Shown piece by piece: positions 41,813 to 50,286 of a DNA stretch of 64,000 nt. The stretch is from Paenibacillus paeoniae. Its GTDB lineage: Bacteria; Bacillota; Bacilli; Paenibacillales; Paenibacillaceae. The stretch's first letter is position 1. Every line of letters starts with the position of its first letter. Made by a program: the position numbers and the translations under genes. The notes under the pieces are model-generated. The model had not been told where the DNA came from, made no database searches, and saw nothing but the letters and a program-made list of their open reading frames with translations. The DNA is taken from NCBI RefSeq assembly GCF_003388735.1, contig NZ_QUBQ01000001.1, forward strand, positions 2,356,001 to 2,420,000, written 5' to 3'.

Positions 41813-42754
41813 ATGTTGAAGAACATCAAAATTTTCTCGGGTTCATCCAACCCAGAGCTAGCGAGCAAAGTATGCGAGCAATTGGATCTGCCGCTTGGAA
41901 AATCCGCCATTTCTCGGCTGCAAAGCGGAGAAATTCATGTTTCTTATGAGGAGTCGCTGCGCAACCATCACGTATTCCTCATTCAATCCCTTTCTCATCC
42001 CGTCAATGAGAATCTCGTCGAGCTGCTTGTTATGATTGACGCAGCCAAGCGCGCTTCCGCGAAATCAATCAATATCGTCATGCCGTATTACGGCTATGCG
42101 CGTCAAGAACGGAAATCCGCTCCGCGTGAGCCGATCTCTGCCAAAATGGTTGCCGATGTACTGACTACCGTAGGCGCTGACCGCATCATTACCGTAGATC
42201 TGCACGCCGACCCGATCCAGGGCTTCTTTAAGATCACCGTCGATCATCTGACCGCGCTGGATATGATTATCGATTATTTGCGTGAGAAATCAATTAAGAA
42301 CCCTGTTGTCGTCTCCCCTGATGCGGGACGCGCGACAACAGCCGAGAAGCTGGCGGGCTTGCTCGATTGTCCATTCGCGATCATGATCAAAAACCGTCCT
42401 GCGCACAACCAATCCGAAATTACCCATATTATCGGTGAAGTTGAAGGCATGACGCCGATCATCATTGAAGACTTGATCGATACAGGCAGCACCATCGTCA
42501 ACGTTGTTGAAGCGCTCAAAAAGCGCGGCGCCGAAGATGCGTTCATTTGCGCGACGCATGGCCTGTTCTCCGAGAATGCGGTCGACAAACTGAGCCACCC
42601 AAACATTCAGGAGGTTGTCATTACCGATACGATTGCGCTGGAACGTACTCGCCCGGACAACTTCGTCATCCTGCCGATGGCTCCCCTGCTGGGAACAGCT
42701 ATTCGAATCATTACAGAGGGCGGCTCCATCGCCACGCTGTTCAAATCCGAATAA
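41813..42754 (+). CDS. prs: Ribose-phosphate diphosphokinase (PRPP synthetase)
   Basis: A 313-residue enzyme with Y-Y-G-Y-A-R-Q-E-R-K, I-I-T-V-D-L-H-A-D-P-I-Q and the PRPP loop D-L-I-D-T-G-S-T. It makes PRPP from ribose 5-phosphate and ATP for nucleotide, His and Trp synthesis. GGAGG lies five bases before the ATG at 41813; the frame could start at 41801 but without a ribosome site. It is not next to glmU, the usual prs partner in Bacillales, so this may be a second copy (inference). Confidence 0.95.
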   Translation: MLKNIKIFSGSSNPELASKVCEQLDLPLGKSAISRLQSGEIHVSYEESLRNHHVFLIQSLSHPVNENLVELLVMIDAAKRASAKSINIVMPYYGYARQERKSAPREPISAKMVADVLTTVGADRIITVDLHADPIQGFFKITVDHLTALDMIIDYLREKSIKNPVVVSPDAGRATTAEKLAGLLDCPFAIMIKNRPAHNQSEITHIIGEVEGMTPIIIEDLIDTGSTIVNVVEALKKRGAEDAFICATHGLFSENAVDKLSHPNIQEVVITDTIALERTRPDNFVILPMAPLLGTAIRIITEGGSIATLFKSE

Positions 42755-42760
42755 ATGGAA

Positions 42761-42808
42761 AGAACCTTCATCGCCGAATGATAAACGCGGCATGAAGGTT
42801 CTTTTTTA
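42761..42808. terminator. Terminator between prs and the UDP-sugar genes
   Basis: AGAACCTTCAT/ATGAAGGTTCT with TTTTTT following on the plus strand. It ends two bases before the convergent epimerase stop. Confidence 0.88.
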
Positions 42809-42809
42809 T

Positions 42810-43775
42810 TTAAACGGCGGAATCCTCTTTTAAATAAGGGTGTTTTCGCGCGAAAGCCACTTCTCGGCGCAATCCTTCCGCCAAGCTGATTTTCGGCGAA
42901 TAACCGAGCAGCCGCTCCGCTTTCGAGATATCCGCCCACGTATGCATAGGCTCACCTACGAGACCGCCAGCATGAATGATTTGTGTCGGCTTCCCGGTCA
43001 TCCATTCCAACATTTCAATAATGTCATTGATTGACGCCCGCTCCTTGCCTCCAATATTAATCGTTTCTCCAATGACGCCGCTCGCCTCTGCCACTGCGGC
43101 AGTCGCCTCTGCACAGTCTCCTACATACGTAAAGTCGCGCGACTGCGTCCCGTCCCCGTACAGGGTGATGGGCTGATTGTTCAAGATTTGGTAGATGAAA
43201 CGATGGAAAGCCATATCCGACCGTTGGCGAGGGCCATACACCGTAAAGTAACGCAAAATAACGATAGGCACACCTTCATTACGCCAGTATACCCGGCACA
43301 AGTGTTCACCCGTCAGCTTGGATACACCGTATGGAGACAACGGCGAAGGCATGGCTTCCTCGGATACTTTACCCGTCACTTCTCCATAGACAGACGAGGT
43401 CGAGACATACACAAATTTTTTCAGCGGCTTTCCTTTGCATGCTTCCAGCAGTCGCTGTGTCAAATTAATATTGTTCGTCACATAATGGCCGAAATCGTCT
43501 CCCCAGCTGTTGCGCACACCTGGTATGCCGGCCAAATGATAGACGATATCTGCATCCTTCAATAGTTCATCCCAGTTAATATCCAGCAAATTTTCATTGT
43601 GGAATACAAACCTCGAATGCCCCATGATCGCATCCAGATTTCGGCTGCCGATTACCCGCAATTCATCGCGCAACATTGCGTCAATGCCGATGACCTCATT
43701 CCCTTCCCGTTCAAGTAGCGCTTCACATAGATGGGAACCAACGAAGCCAGCTGCACCTGTCACAATAATCTTCAT
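42810..43775 (-). CDS. NAD-dependent UDP-sugar epimerase/dehydratase
   Basis: A 321-residue extended SDR with G-A-A-G-F-V-G-S-H at the start, S-T-S-S-V-Y-G and Y-G-V-S-K (the catalytic Tyr-x3-Lys), R-Y-F-T-V-Y-G-P and R-D-F-T-Y-V. Its ATG overlaps the UDP-glucose dehydrogenase stop (43772-43775). The neighbour makes UDP-glucuronate, so 4-epimerisation to UDP-galacturonate is the simplest role. UDP-glucose 4-epimerase activity remains possible. Confidence 0.88.
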   Translation of the reverse strand: MKIIVTGAAGFVGSHLCEALLEREGNEVIGIDAMLRDELRVIGSRNLDAIMGHSRFVFHNENLLDINWDELLKDADIVYHLAGIPGVRNSWGDDFGHYVTNNINLTQRLLEACKGKPLKKFVYVSTSSVYGEVTGKVSEEAMPSPLSPYGVSKLTGEHLCRVYWRNEGVPIVILRYFTVYGPRQRSDMAFHRFIYQILNNQPITLYGDGTQSRDFTYVGDCAEATAAVAEASGVIGETINIGGKERASINDIIEMLEWMTGKPTQIIHAGGLVGEPMHTWADISKAERLLGYSPKISLAEGLRREVAFARKHPYLKEDSAV

Positions 43776-45055
43776 GGGCGGCCAACTCCTACATAACGAA
43801 GTCCGGCACTTTCAATTGCCTTCCTGTTTAATACATTCCGGCCATCCATGACCACAGATCCCTTCATCCGCTTCGCGACTTCTTGCCAATCCGCTTGAAC
43901 GAATTCTGCCCAGCCAGTTGCAATGACAAGGGCGTCTGCGCCTTCGACCGCTGCAAGAGCGCTCTCCTTCCAAGTTACACCTGCTATGGACGGTGCCGCA
44001 AGCGGATCGTATGCCGTCAGAGTACTTGCTCTCCTGGCCAAACTTTCCATAATGGCTACCGCCCGCGAATAGCGCAGATCATCCGTATTCTCTTTAAATG
44101 TCGCGCCCCATACCGCGATATGCTTGGTCTCGTCTAATCCGCCCAGAACATGCTCTAGCTTGCGTACATATGCGCCGAGCTGCGTATCATTCACTTCGGC
44201 AACTGCTTGGAGCAGCTTGAGTGGCTCATTTTTAGCCGCGGCAGCAGCCATGAGCGCTTGCACATCCTTAGGCAAGCATGACCCGCCGTAACCAATACCC
44301 GCCTGCAGAAACTTTTCTCCAATACGGCTATCCTTGCCGATTCCAATTGCCACATCCATAATATCCGCGCCATACGCCTCACATACCCGTGCCAGCTCAT
44401 TAATAAAGGACAACTTCGTTGCCAAAAACGCATTGGAGCCGTACTTGATCAGCTCGGCCTCCGTCCTACCTGTAATAATAGTCTTTGCTTCAATACCGGC
44501 ATACAACGATTGAACGACTTCTGCTGCCGCTTCATTATGAGTGCCGATGACAATTCGGTCCGGATGGAACGTATCGTAGATAGCGGTCCCCTCGCGCAAA
44601 AACTCCGGATTCGAAACCACTTCAAAATGTTCTTTAGCCACGCCCTCTTCGATCAAAAAAGATTCAGCCCAATCTCCCGTACCAGGGGGAACGGTACTTT
44701 TCATAATAATGATTTTGGAATCGCTCAGCGCGCTTGCTATCGATTTCAGCACGCTTCTGACAAACACCAGATCGGCTGCGCCATCAATTGCAGATGGCGT
44801 CCCTACTGCGATCATGATGATATCGTTTTGCCTCACCGTTTCTTCAACATCGTGACGAAAGATCAACCGATTGGCTGTACGGTGACGATCCACCAATTCA
44901 TCCAAGCCCGGCTCATAGATCGGAATAACACCGTTGTTCAGCCGACTAATCTTCTCTTCGTCGCGATCCACGCAAGACACTGCATGCCCAAGCTCCGCCA
45001 ATACGGCTGCCGTTGTCAGCCCAACATAACCGGCCCCGATAATTCCAATATTCAT
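43772..45055 (-). CDS. ugd: UDP-glucose 6-dehydrogenase
   Basis: A 427-residue enzyme with the NAD loop G-A-G-Y-V-G-L, I-Y-E-P-G-L, S-T-V-P-P-G-T, N-P-E-F-L-R-E-G, and the catalytic Cys in G-Y-G-G-S-C-L-P-K-D. It oxidises UDP-glucose twice to UDP-glucuronate, a precursor of teichuronic acid or exopolysaccharide. First gene of a two-gene unit with the epimerase, joined by an ATGA overlap. No glycosyltransferases are adjacent. Confidence 0.95.
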   Translation of the reverse strand: MNIGIIGAGYVGLTTAAVLAELGHAVSCVDRDEEKISRLNNGVIPIYEPGLDELVDRHRTANRLIFRHDVEETVRQNDIIMIAVGTPSAIDGAADLVFVRSVLKSIASALSDSKIIIMKSTVPPGTGDWAESFLIEEGVAKEHFEVVSNPEFLREGTAIYDTFHPDRIVIGTHNEAAAEVVQSLYAGIEAKTIITGRTEAELIKYGSNAFLATKLSFINELARVCEAYGADIMDVAIGIGKDSRIGEKFLQAGIGYGGSCLPKDVQALMAAAAAKNEPLKLLQAVAEVNDTQLGAYVRKLEHVLGGLDETKHIAVWGATFKENTDDLRYSRAVAIMESLARRASTLTAYDPLAAPSIAGVTWKESALAAVEGADALVIATGWAEFVQADWQEVAKRMKGSVVMDGRNVLNRKAIESAGLRYVGVGRP

Positions 45056-45164
45056 GAAGCTGCATCCTTTCTTCGCAACCTTAACTGTATAGTATCATGT
45101 GCATCGGGAGCTTCAAGAGAAACGGCGTTTAACAGGGCTGATTTACAAAACTTTTGGGAACTTG

Positions 45165-45310
45165 CTTTACTCAGACACTACACTGCATGCCACTCTTCCA
45201 AATACACACTGAACACCCCCCCATATACACCACTTATTTGCCATTCACAATTCTCATACACACCGCTGCACACCACTTACTCGCTACCTACTCACCATTC
45301 ACTTGCTATT
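45165..45310. repeat. C/A-rich low-complexity tract
   Basis: This part of the 377-base gap holds many short CAC, CCA, ACTC and TCAC words with almost no G on the plus strand (for example TACTCGCTACCTACTCACC). No period is clear and no gene is seen. Only the GH3 promoter at 45368-45397 is recognisable elsewhere in the gap. Confidence 0.5.
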
Positions 45311-45367
45311 TGATCCTCCATACTTATCTACCCTGCAGCCCTTTTTGCTTGTACAAAGATACGCCGT

Positions 45368-45397
45368 TTGACCTCCACCCTCCCCAACACGTACAAT
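45368..45397 (+). promoter_or_regulatory. Promoter of the GH3 lipoprotein gene
   Basis: TTGACC (45368-45373) and TACAAT (45392-45397) with an 18-base spacer, 36 bases before the ATG. Confidence 0.7.
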
Positions 45398-45432
45398 AGG
45401 GGGTATTCCTGCAAATGAGGTGACGAAAAAAC

Positions 45433-46731
45433 ATGCGAAAAACAGCTTACAAATGGTTCGTGCTTGTGCTGCTCCCGGCCTTGCTGCTAGCTGGCTGCGG
45501 TTCATCCACACAAGGTTCGAACAACATAGATCCTTCCCCTGGACAAACAGACCCTAGCCCGACTAGTCATACAGAAATCCCGAGCAACGTTCCGTCTGAC
45601 GGATCAGAAACTCCCCCTACACCTGATTCGCAGCCGGATGTTATTCAGGAGCAAATAAATCAAATGAGTATAGATGAAAAAATCGGACAGCTCGTCATCG
45701 TCGGCCTGGATGGCACCGAGATGAACGGATTTGCCAAAAAAATGATCCAAGACTATAAAGTCGGAGGATTCATTCTCTTTAAAAACAATATCAACAGCGC
45801 ACAACAAACGCTTGCGCTTCTGAATCAACTCAAGCAAGCTAATGAAAGCAACGACATTCCATTATGGTTAAGTGTCGACCAGGAAGGCGGAAGAGTAAGC
45901 CGTCTTTCCTCCGAGTTCGTGAAAATTCCGGCAGCGGGCCAAGTTGCGGGTGCCAATAGCTTGTCGTATACGAACGGAATAGGTAAAGCGTTAGGTACTG
46001 AATTAAAGGCACTAGGATTCAATTTGGACTTTGCTCCCGTCCTTGACATTAATAGCAACCCCAAAAACCCTGTCATCGGTGATCGTTCATACGGCTCGAC
46101 CCCAGACAAGGTGACCGCTCATGGGCTAGAGGCTTTGAACGGTATCACATCGGAAGGGGTAGCCGCAGTCGTCAAGCATTTTCCGGGGCATGGCGATACG
46201 TCCGTAGACTCCCATTACGATTTGCCCCTAGTTCATAAAACGTTGGAGGAACTGGATAAATTCGAGCTGATTCCTTTCAAAGAGGCGATTGAGCAAGATG
46301 TTGACGCCATAATGGTCGCTCATCTACTCATGATGGATTTAGACGCCGATCATCCCGCTTCCATATCCGATGCGGTCATCAACGGCTTGCTTCGCGAGAA
46401 GCTGGGCTATGAAGGAGTCGTTATTACGGATGATATGACTATGGGTGGTCTCCTAAATGGCAACAAGATTGGGGACGCATCCGTAACCGCAATCAATGCC
46501 GGCGCGGACATCGTGCTCGTAAGTCATGAAGAGAAACTCCGAAGCGAAGCGCTTGATACACTAAGACAAGCCGTCCACTCTGGCGAAATATCGGAGAAAC
46601 GTCTGAACGAAAGCGTCTACCGTGTGCTCAGCTTAAAGAAAAAGTATAAGCTTTCCGACAACTCAACCCCTCAAATAGACGTCCCTGCAGTCAACGAAGT
46701 CATCAACAACGCACTACAAGCCCGGCCATAA
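45433..46731 (+). CDS. nagZ: GH3 beta-N-acetylhexosaminidase lipoprotein (NagZ-like)
   Basis: A 432-residue lipoprotein. The signal ends in L-L-L-A-G-C, then a Ser/Thr/Pro/Asp-rich linker to about residue 75, then a glycoside hydrolase family 3 domain. K-H-F-P-G-H-G-D-T carries the His/Asp proton-relay pair, S-H-Y-D-L-P the NagZ loop, and V-V-I-T-D-D-M-T-M the nucleophile Asp. It removes N-acetylglucosamine from muropeptides outside the membrane, as Bacillus NagZ does. GAGGTGA lies nine bases before the ATG. The terminator overlaps the stop codon. Confidence 0.93.
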   Translation: MRKTAYKWFVLVLLPALLLAGCGSSTQGSNNIDPSPGQTDPSPTSHTEIPSNVPSDGSETPPTPDSQPDVIQEQINQMSIDEKIGQLVIVGLDGTEMNGFAKKMIQDYKVGGFILFKNNINSAQQTLALLNQLKQANESNDIPLWLSVDQEGGRVSRLSSEFVKIPAAGQVAGANSLSYTNGIGKALGTELKALGFNLDFAPVLDINSNPKNPVIGDRSYGSTPDKVTAHGLEALNGITSEGVAAVVKHFPGHGDTSVDSHYDLPLVHKTLEELDKFELIPFKEAIEQDVDAIMVAHLLMMDLDADHPASISDAVINGLLREKLGYEGVVITDDMTMGGLLNGNKIGDASVTAINAGADIVLVSHEEKLRSEALDTLRQAVHSGEISEKRLNESVYRVLSLKKKYKLSDNSTPQIDVPAVNEVINNALQARP

Positions 46732-46749
46732 CGGCCCGGGCTTTTTCTT
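46718..46749 (+). terminator. Terminator overlapping the nagZ stop
   Basis: AGCCCGG/CCGGGCT stem spanning the last codons, followed by TTTTCTTTT. Confidence 0.85.
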
Positions 46750-46894
46750 TTATGCTCTTTATGCTCGCTCTTTAAACTCGCTCTTTATGCTCCTTACTAA
46801 ATCAACCTACGGACCCTATCACAAAATAACGTCACCGAATTACCACTAATCAACATCGATGCCCAACATACAACATATCCCTTCTCTCAACCCT

Positions 46895-46917
46895 GCTCAC
46901 TATCCCCTCAACTCAGG
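46895..46917 (-). repeat. Dispersed 23-nt repeat, copy 1
   Basis: Reads on the minus strand as CCTGAG, then TTGA, then GGGGATAGTGAGC. It is identical to copy 4 (54346-54368) at 22 of 23 positions and inverted relative to copy 2 (48587-48609). Between copies 1 and 2 lie tandem repeats and the transposase-like gene. Confidence 0.8.
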
Positions 46918-47120
46918 ACAATAGACGCAAAACGACAACATCTCATCTTTTATAATCGAAATGACCATATCTTGAAAATGGGTTATTGATTTATGAAACG
47001 AAGATTTATGAAACGAATACACACTCCAACCCTCTATGACTTTAAAGATTTCTTCGAGACTCTGAAGATATTTAAAGCTTAAATCAAAAAATCTTGAGAC
47101 TCCGGAGTTTCGGGAGGGGG

Positions 47121-47264
47121 GCTTTGGGGCTTTGGGGCTTTGGAGTTTTCGGGCTTTCGGGCTTGGGAACTTTGAAACTTTGAAACTTTGAAACTTTGGA
47201 GCTTTGGAACTTTGAAACTTTGAAACTTTGAAACTTTGGAGCTTTGGAACTTTGGAGCTTTGAT
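47121..47264 (+). repeat. 8-bp tandem repeat array (18 units) with 40-bp higher-order period
   Basis: Eighteen units of consensus RCTTTGRR in exact 8-bp phase. Units drift from GCTTTGGG at the left to ACTTTGAA. The block of three ACTTTGAA, one ACTTTGGA and one GCTTTGGA occurs twice (47169-47208 and 47209-47248). Not coding. The rest of the gene-free stretch 46750-47499 holds copy 1 of the dispersed repeat, CTCGCTCTTTA-type near-repeats around 46755-46795 and a 7-bp array. Confidence 0.92.
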
Positions 47265-47440
47265 TCTGAAACTCTTGAGTTTGAGCTCTTAAGTTCCTGA
47301 ATTATTAAGTTCTTGATCTGGGAATGGAGACTTCAGAACTCCGTTTTGGAGGGAATAAAAAACTTGCAGCTAATTATTATCGATCTCGATAATAAAGGTA
47401 CTTAAAAATATCAATCATACGTGAACAGTGTGAGATTAAA

Positions 47441-47472
47441 TGTGAGATGTGAGATGTGAGATGTGAGATGTG
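47441..47472 (+). repeat. 7-bp tandem repeat (TGTGAGA, 4.5 units)
   Basis: Four perfect TGTGAGA units followed by TGTG, with a degenerate TGTGAGA just upstream at 47429. It ends 28 bases before the transposase-like stop. Confidence 0.88.
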
Positions 47473-47499
47473 TAAAATGATATGAATTCAACTACCATT

Positions 47500-48372
47500 T
47501 TACAATGGTCGTAAGGAGAGTCTCGTTACATGTTCAAATGCGCACTTAATAACGCCTGTAGAGGCATTCCATCTTAAGCAATATTCGTCCATATAGCTCT
47601 GGGCATATTTATCACCAACCCCATGGAACTTGTCCTTCATCCAATTAAACGCATCGATAGCGATTTCAGATAGCGGGTGACGAGTTAATTGACCAAAAAC
47701 AACACGCTCCTCTGTCAGGTTGCGTTTTAGAAATTGTTGAAATCTTGGGTTCACATGAACAGAAGGATGCTTATCCAAATTTAATTGTTTGCGTAACTCC
47801 GTTTGTTCTTGAGGAATAAGATTGTCCCTTGCTACTCCTTTCCTGCTTAACAGATAAAAAGAAACAAAGCTGCACTGAGCATGAACAGATTTTATAATTG
47901 CGACCGATCGCTCCTTTACCAGTCTAGCCTCAGTCGGAATACTCTGCTGATTAAAAACTTCATGCTTAATTTCCACGTGATTGCCCCAGTGTTGCTCAGA
48001 ATCGCCAGACAACAGCGAACGTATCTTATTCAGCATGCTCCATGCCGTCTTATAGGTAATATTAATGAGTTCAGATAACTGCACGGCATTAACACTATGT
48101 TCCGACTTGCCAACCAAATAAAAAACAAATAACCATTTTCTCAGAGAGGTGCGGCTCTTGTGCATAATCGTATGGGAGGTAAGCGACTGTTGATACCTGC
48201 ACTTCCTGCATTCGTAAAGCGGGACGCTACGCGTAATAATCTTATAGGCAGACCTATGGCCGCAACCATTGCAACTAAAGCCTGTAGGCCATTTCATTCT
48301 CTCTAAAAAAGGAACACAGTCCTCATCAGACTTATAGCGACTCCTAAATTCCTGCCAAATTTCTTGATACAT
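47500..48372 (-). CDS. Degenerate IS1595-family transposase-like protein
   Basis: A 290-residue protein. A transposase zinc ribbon (Cys34-x2-Cys37 and Cys55-x2-Cys58) is followed by the helical region S-L-R-K-W-L-F-V-F-Y and T-Y-K-T-A-W-S-M-L. The C-terminal Y-M-D-E-Y-C-L-R-W-N matches the end of IS1595/ISXO2 DDE domains. The first catalytic Asp, usually in V-E-x-D-E, is missing: V-E-I-K-H-E (133-138). The reading frame is open throughout, so catalysis may have been lost while the protein was kept. The ATG at 48372 is chosen with GGGGTGA upstream. No clear terminal repeats hug the gene. Confidence 0.78.
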   Translation of the reverse strand: MYQEIWQEFRSRYKSDEDCVPFLERMKWPTGFSCNGCGHRSAYKIITRSVPLYECRKCRYQQSLTSHTIMHKSRTSLRKWLFVFYLVGKSEHSVNAVQLSELINITYKTAWSMLNKIRSLLSGDSEQHWGNHVEIKHEVFNQQSIPTEARLVKERSVAIIKSVHAQCSFVSFYLLSRKGVARDNLIPQEQTELRKQLNLDKHPSVHVNPRFQQFLKRNLTEERVVFGQLTRHPLSEIAIDAFNWMKDKFHGVGDKYAQSYMDEYCLRWNASTGVIKCAFEHVTRLSLRPL

Positions 48373-48397
48373 TAAACGCTCACCCCCCCACAATACA

Positions 48398-48409
48398 GAA
48401 CATATGTTC
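48398..48409. promoter_or_regulatory. LexA-box-like palindrome in the transposase promoter
   Basis: GAACATATGTTC is a perfect 12-bp palindrome matching the GAAC-N4-GTTC core of Gram-positive LexA boxes; the flanking bases are A and T rather than the preferred C and G. It lies over the predicted transcription start of the transposase-like gene. Confidence 0.55.
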
Positions 48410-48415
48410 TTAATT

Positions 48416-48444
48416 ATTATAACAAAATACTCATTCCACTGCAA
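48416..48444 (-). promoter_or_regulatory. Promoter of the transposase-like gene
   Basis: On the minus strand TTGCAG and TATAAT with exactly 17 bases between, 44 bases before the ATG. Confidence 0.78.
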
Positions 48445-48586
48445 CATGCAATCGAATGAGTCCAATTATTTTTAATGTGTTATTCGGATACTGCGCGCGG
48501 TAGGGCGACACGTGTTGGCGATCAATCAGAATTTAATTGACACGGACTAACAATTACATAACGCATACCAACATACCATATTCGAT

Positions 48587-48609
48587 CCTGAGCAGATGGG
48601 AGAGTGAGC
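48587..48609 (+). repeat. Dispersed 23-nt repeat, copy 2
   Basis: CCTGAG, then CAGAT, then GGGAGAGTGAGC. It matches copy 4 at 20 of 23 positions. The following CCTTTATTCAAACCC matches 12 of 15 bases after copy 5. It is inverted relative to copy 1. Confidence 0.75.
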
Positions 48610-48912
48610 CCTTTATTCAAACCCACTACTCTACTCTGTAAACTCCCCCTCAAAAAACAACTGAAAACGAATACTCAGATACCCAGCCTTGACGAAAAAT
48701 CAACTATCCCCAAATGTTCTCTCGAAATGAGTGATGTCACTATTTTTTGATAAGGACGATTGTATCCCTCTCGTAAATTTTTCGTCTACAAGAGATGATA
48801 CAACCAAGTTATTGTCTTGTCTGCGAATTGCCATGACGCTGTAGTCGAATTCGTCTCAAAAACCTAAAATTATTAGCGTTTTTCGGCTAAAGTATGCGCG
48901 TAGCACGGTTAA
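48610..48912. other. Intergenic region, no gene seen
   Basis: Contains a long-armed inverted repeat: TTGTATC (48760-48766) with GATACAA (48797-48803) plus CTCT/AGAG inside. No T run follows in the glcF direction, so it is not a clear terminator. Nothing else is recognised. Confidence 0.4.
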
Positions 48913-50286
48913 TTATGATTCCTTGTTCACTACAATCCGTTCATGCAAATAATCGACGATATGCATCGCCTCCATCTTGAACGGAGGCTTATGCTTCTCA
49001 ATGCCCAGCTTCATCTGCAACAAGCAACCCGGGTTGCTCGTTAGCATGTAACGCGCATTCGTATTGGCCGCATGCTCCATCTTGTGTTCAAGCAGTTGTC
49101 CAGCCATCTCTGGCTGGGTCACATTGTAAATGCCAGCGGAACCGCAACAACGGTCCGACTCCTTCATCTCCACGAAACATGAACCTTCTACACTGCGCAT
49201 GAGCTGACGCGGTGCACCAGAACTCTTCATGACATTCCGAAGATGGCAGGAATCCTGGTACGTGACAGTAACTTGATTCTGTTCGTTTATCCGCTCCGCA
49301 AACTTAGGAATTCTGCCCTTCTCAACGACAAGCTTGCTGACATCGATAACACGCTCTGCAAACCACTTTGCGTCCTCACAAACTTGTGGATCGCTGTCCT
49401 CGTGCATGAGATGATCGTACTCGACGAGCAATGCTCCACAGCCTCCCGCGTTGGATACAACGTAATCAATACCCGCTTCCTTAAATACGGTAATATTGAC
49501 TTTTGCCAGTGATCTCGCCTGGTCCATTTCACCGCTATGTGCATGGAGCGCTCCGCAGCAAACCTGCTCCTTCGGAATAACAATTTCAAAGCCGGCTTCC
49601 GACAACAGCTCCACGGTATTTACATTAGTACCTGCGAACATAACATCCATAATACAACCGCGGAACAAGGCGACGCGGGCAATGGCCTTCCCTTTGGCCG
49701 GATAAAATGTGCCGATCTGCTCAATAACGCCTTTCGAAGTCGCATCCGGCAGAATGGATTCCATTTCGCGAAGAGGTTCTGGGAACATGCGCATAATGCC
49801 CGTTCCTCTAGCCAGTTTGCGAAGGCCCGACTTCTGATAGAAGGCGAGTGAACCGCCAAGCAGCTTTAAGCTGCCTCTGTTCGGGAAGACACCTTTAAAC
49901 ATCAGTTTACGTAGTCCTTTGACCGGAATGCTATGCGATGCATGATCCTCGATCGCATCTCGCGCCTGCTCGATTAATTGACCGTACTTCACATCTGCTG
50001 GGCAGACCGGCTCGCAAGCTCTGCAGCCCAAACAATGATTCATCTGATCCTGGAACATCTGATCGGGATCCATGAGCCCGTCTGCTACCGCCTTCATAAG
50101 GGCAATCCTGCCGCGCGGCGACTCCGGCTCCACTCCTGTCTCACGGAACGTAGGACATGCCGGAAGACAGAATCCGCAACGCATACAATTGGTAAGCTGA
50201 TCGTAATCCAGCTTATTCAATAGCGTTTGCGCCAACGGGTTGGTATGCTTGATATCCGGTTTTTTCATCACGTTAGTCTCACCCAT
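48913..50286 (-). CDS. glcF: Glycolate oxidase iron-sulfur subunit
   Basis: A 457-residue protein with two ferredoxin-type [4Fe-4S] motifs, C-M-R-C-G-F-C-L-P-A-C-P near 35 and C-L-G-C-R-A-C-E-P-V-C-P near 85. Two CCG domains (C-C-G-A-L-H-A-H-S-G and C-C-G-S-A-G-I-Y-N) follow. It passes electrons from GlcD to the quinone pool. The ATG at 50286 overlaps the glcD stop by eight bases; an ATG six codons later is also possible. Confidence 0.93.
   Translation of the reverse strand: MGETNVMKKPDIKHTNPLAQTLLNKLDYDQLTNCMRCGFCLPACPTFRETGVEPESPRGRIALMKAVADGLMDPDQMFQDQMNHCLGCRACEPVCPADVKYGQLIEQARDAIEDHASHSIPVKGLRKLMFKGVFPNRGSLKLLGGSLAFYQKSGLRKLARGTGIMRMFPEPLREMESILPDATSKGVIEQIGTFYPAKGKAIARVALFRGCIMDVMFAGTNVNTVELLSEAGFEIVIPKEQVCCGALHAHSGEMDQARSLAKVNITVFKEAGIDYVVSNAGGCGALLVEYDHLMHEDSDPQVCEDAKWFAERVIDVSKLVVEKGRIPKFAERINEQNQVTVTYQDSCHLRNVMKSSGAPRQLMRSVEGSCFVEMKESDRCCGSAGIYNVTQPEMAGQLLEHKMEHAANTNARYMLTSNPGCLLQMKLGIEKHKPPFKMEAMHIVDYLHERIVVNKES

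Noticed and set aside
44191..44433. Short minus-strand open frame within ugd
   Set aside because: Alternate-frame shadow inside a well-conserved enzyme.
46895..48609. Treating the inverted 23-nt pair as the terminal repeats of an IS1595 element
   Set aside because: They lie about 600 and 215 bases outside the gene, IS1595 elements are about 1 kb with repeats close to the gene, and the same pair occurs without a transposase at 54.3-54.9 kb. Kept as a separate repeat observation.
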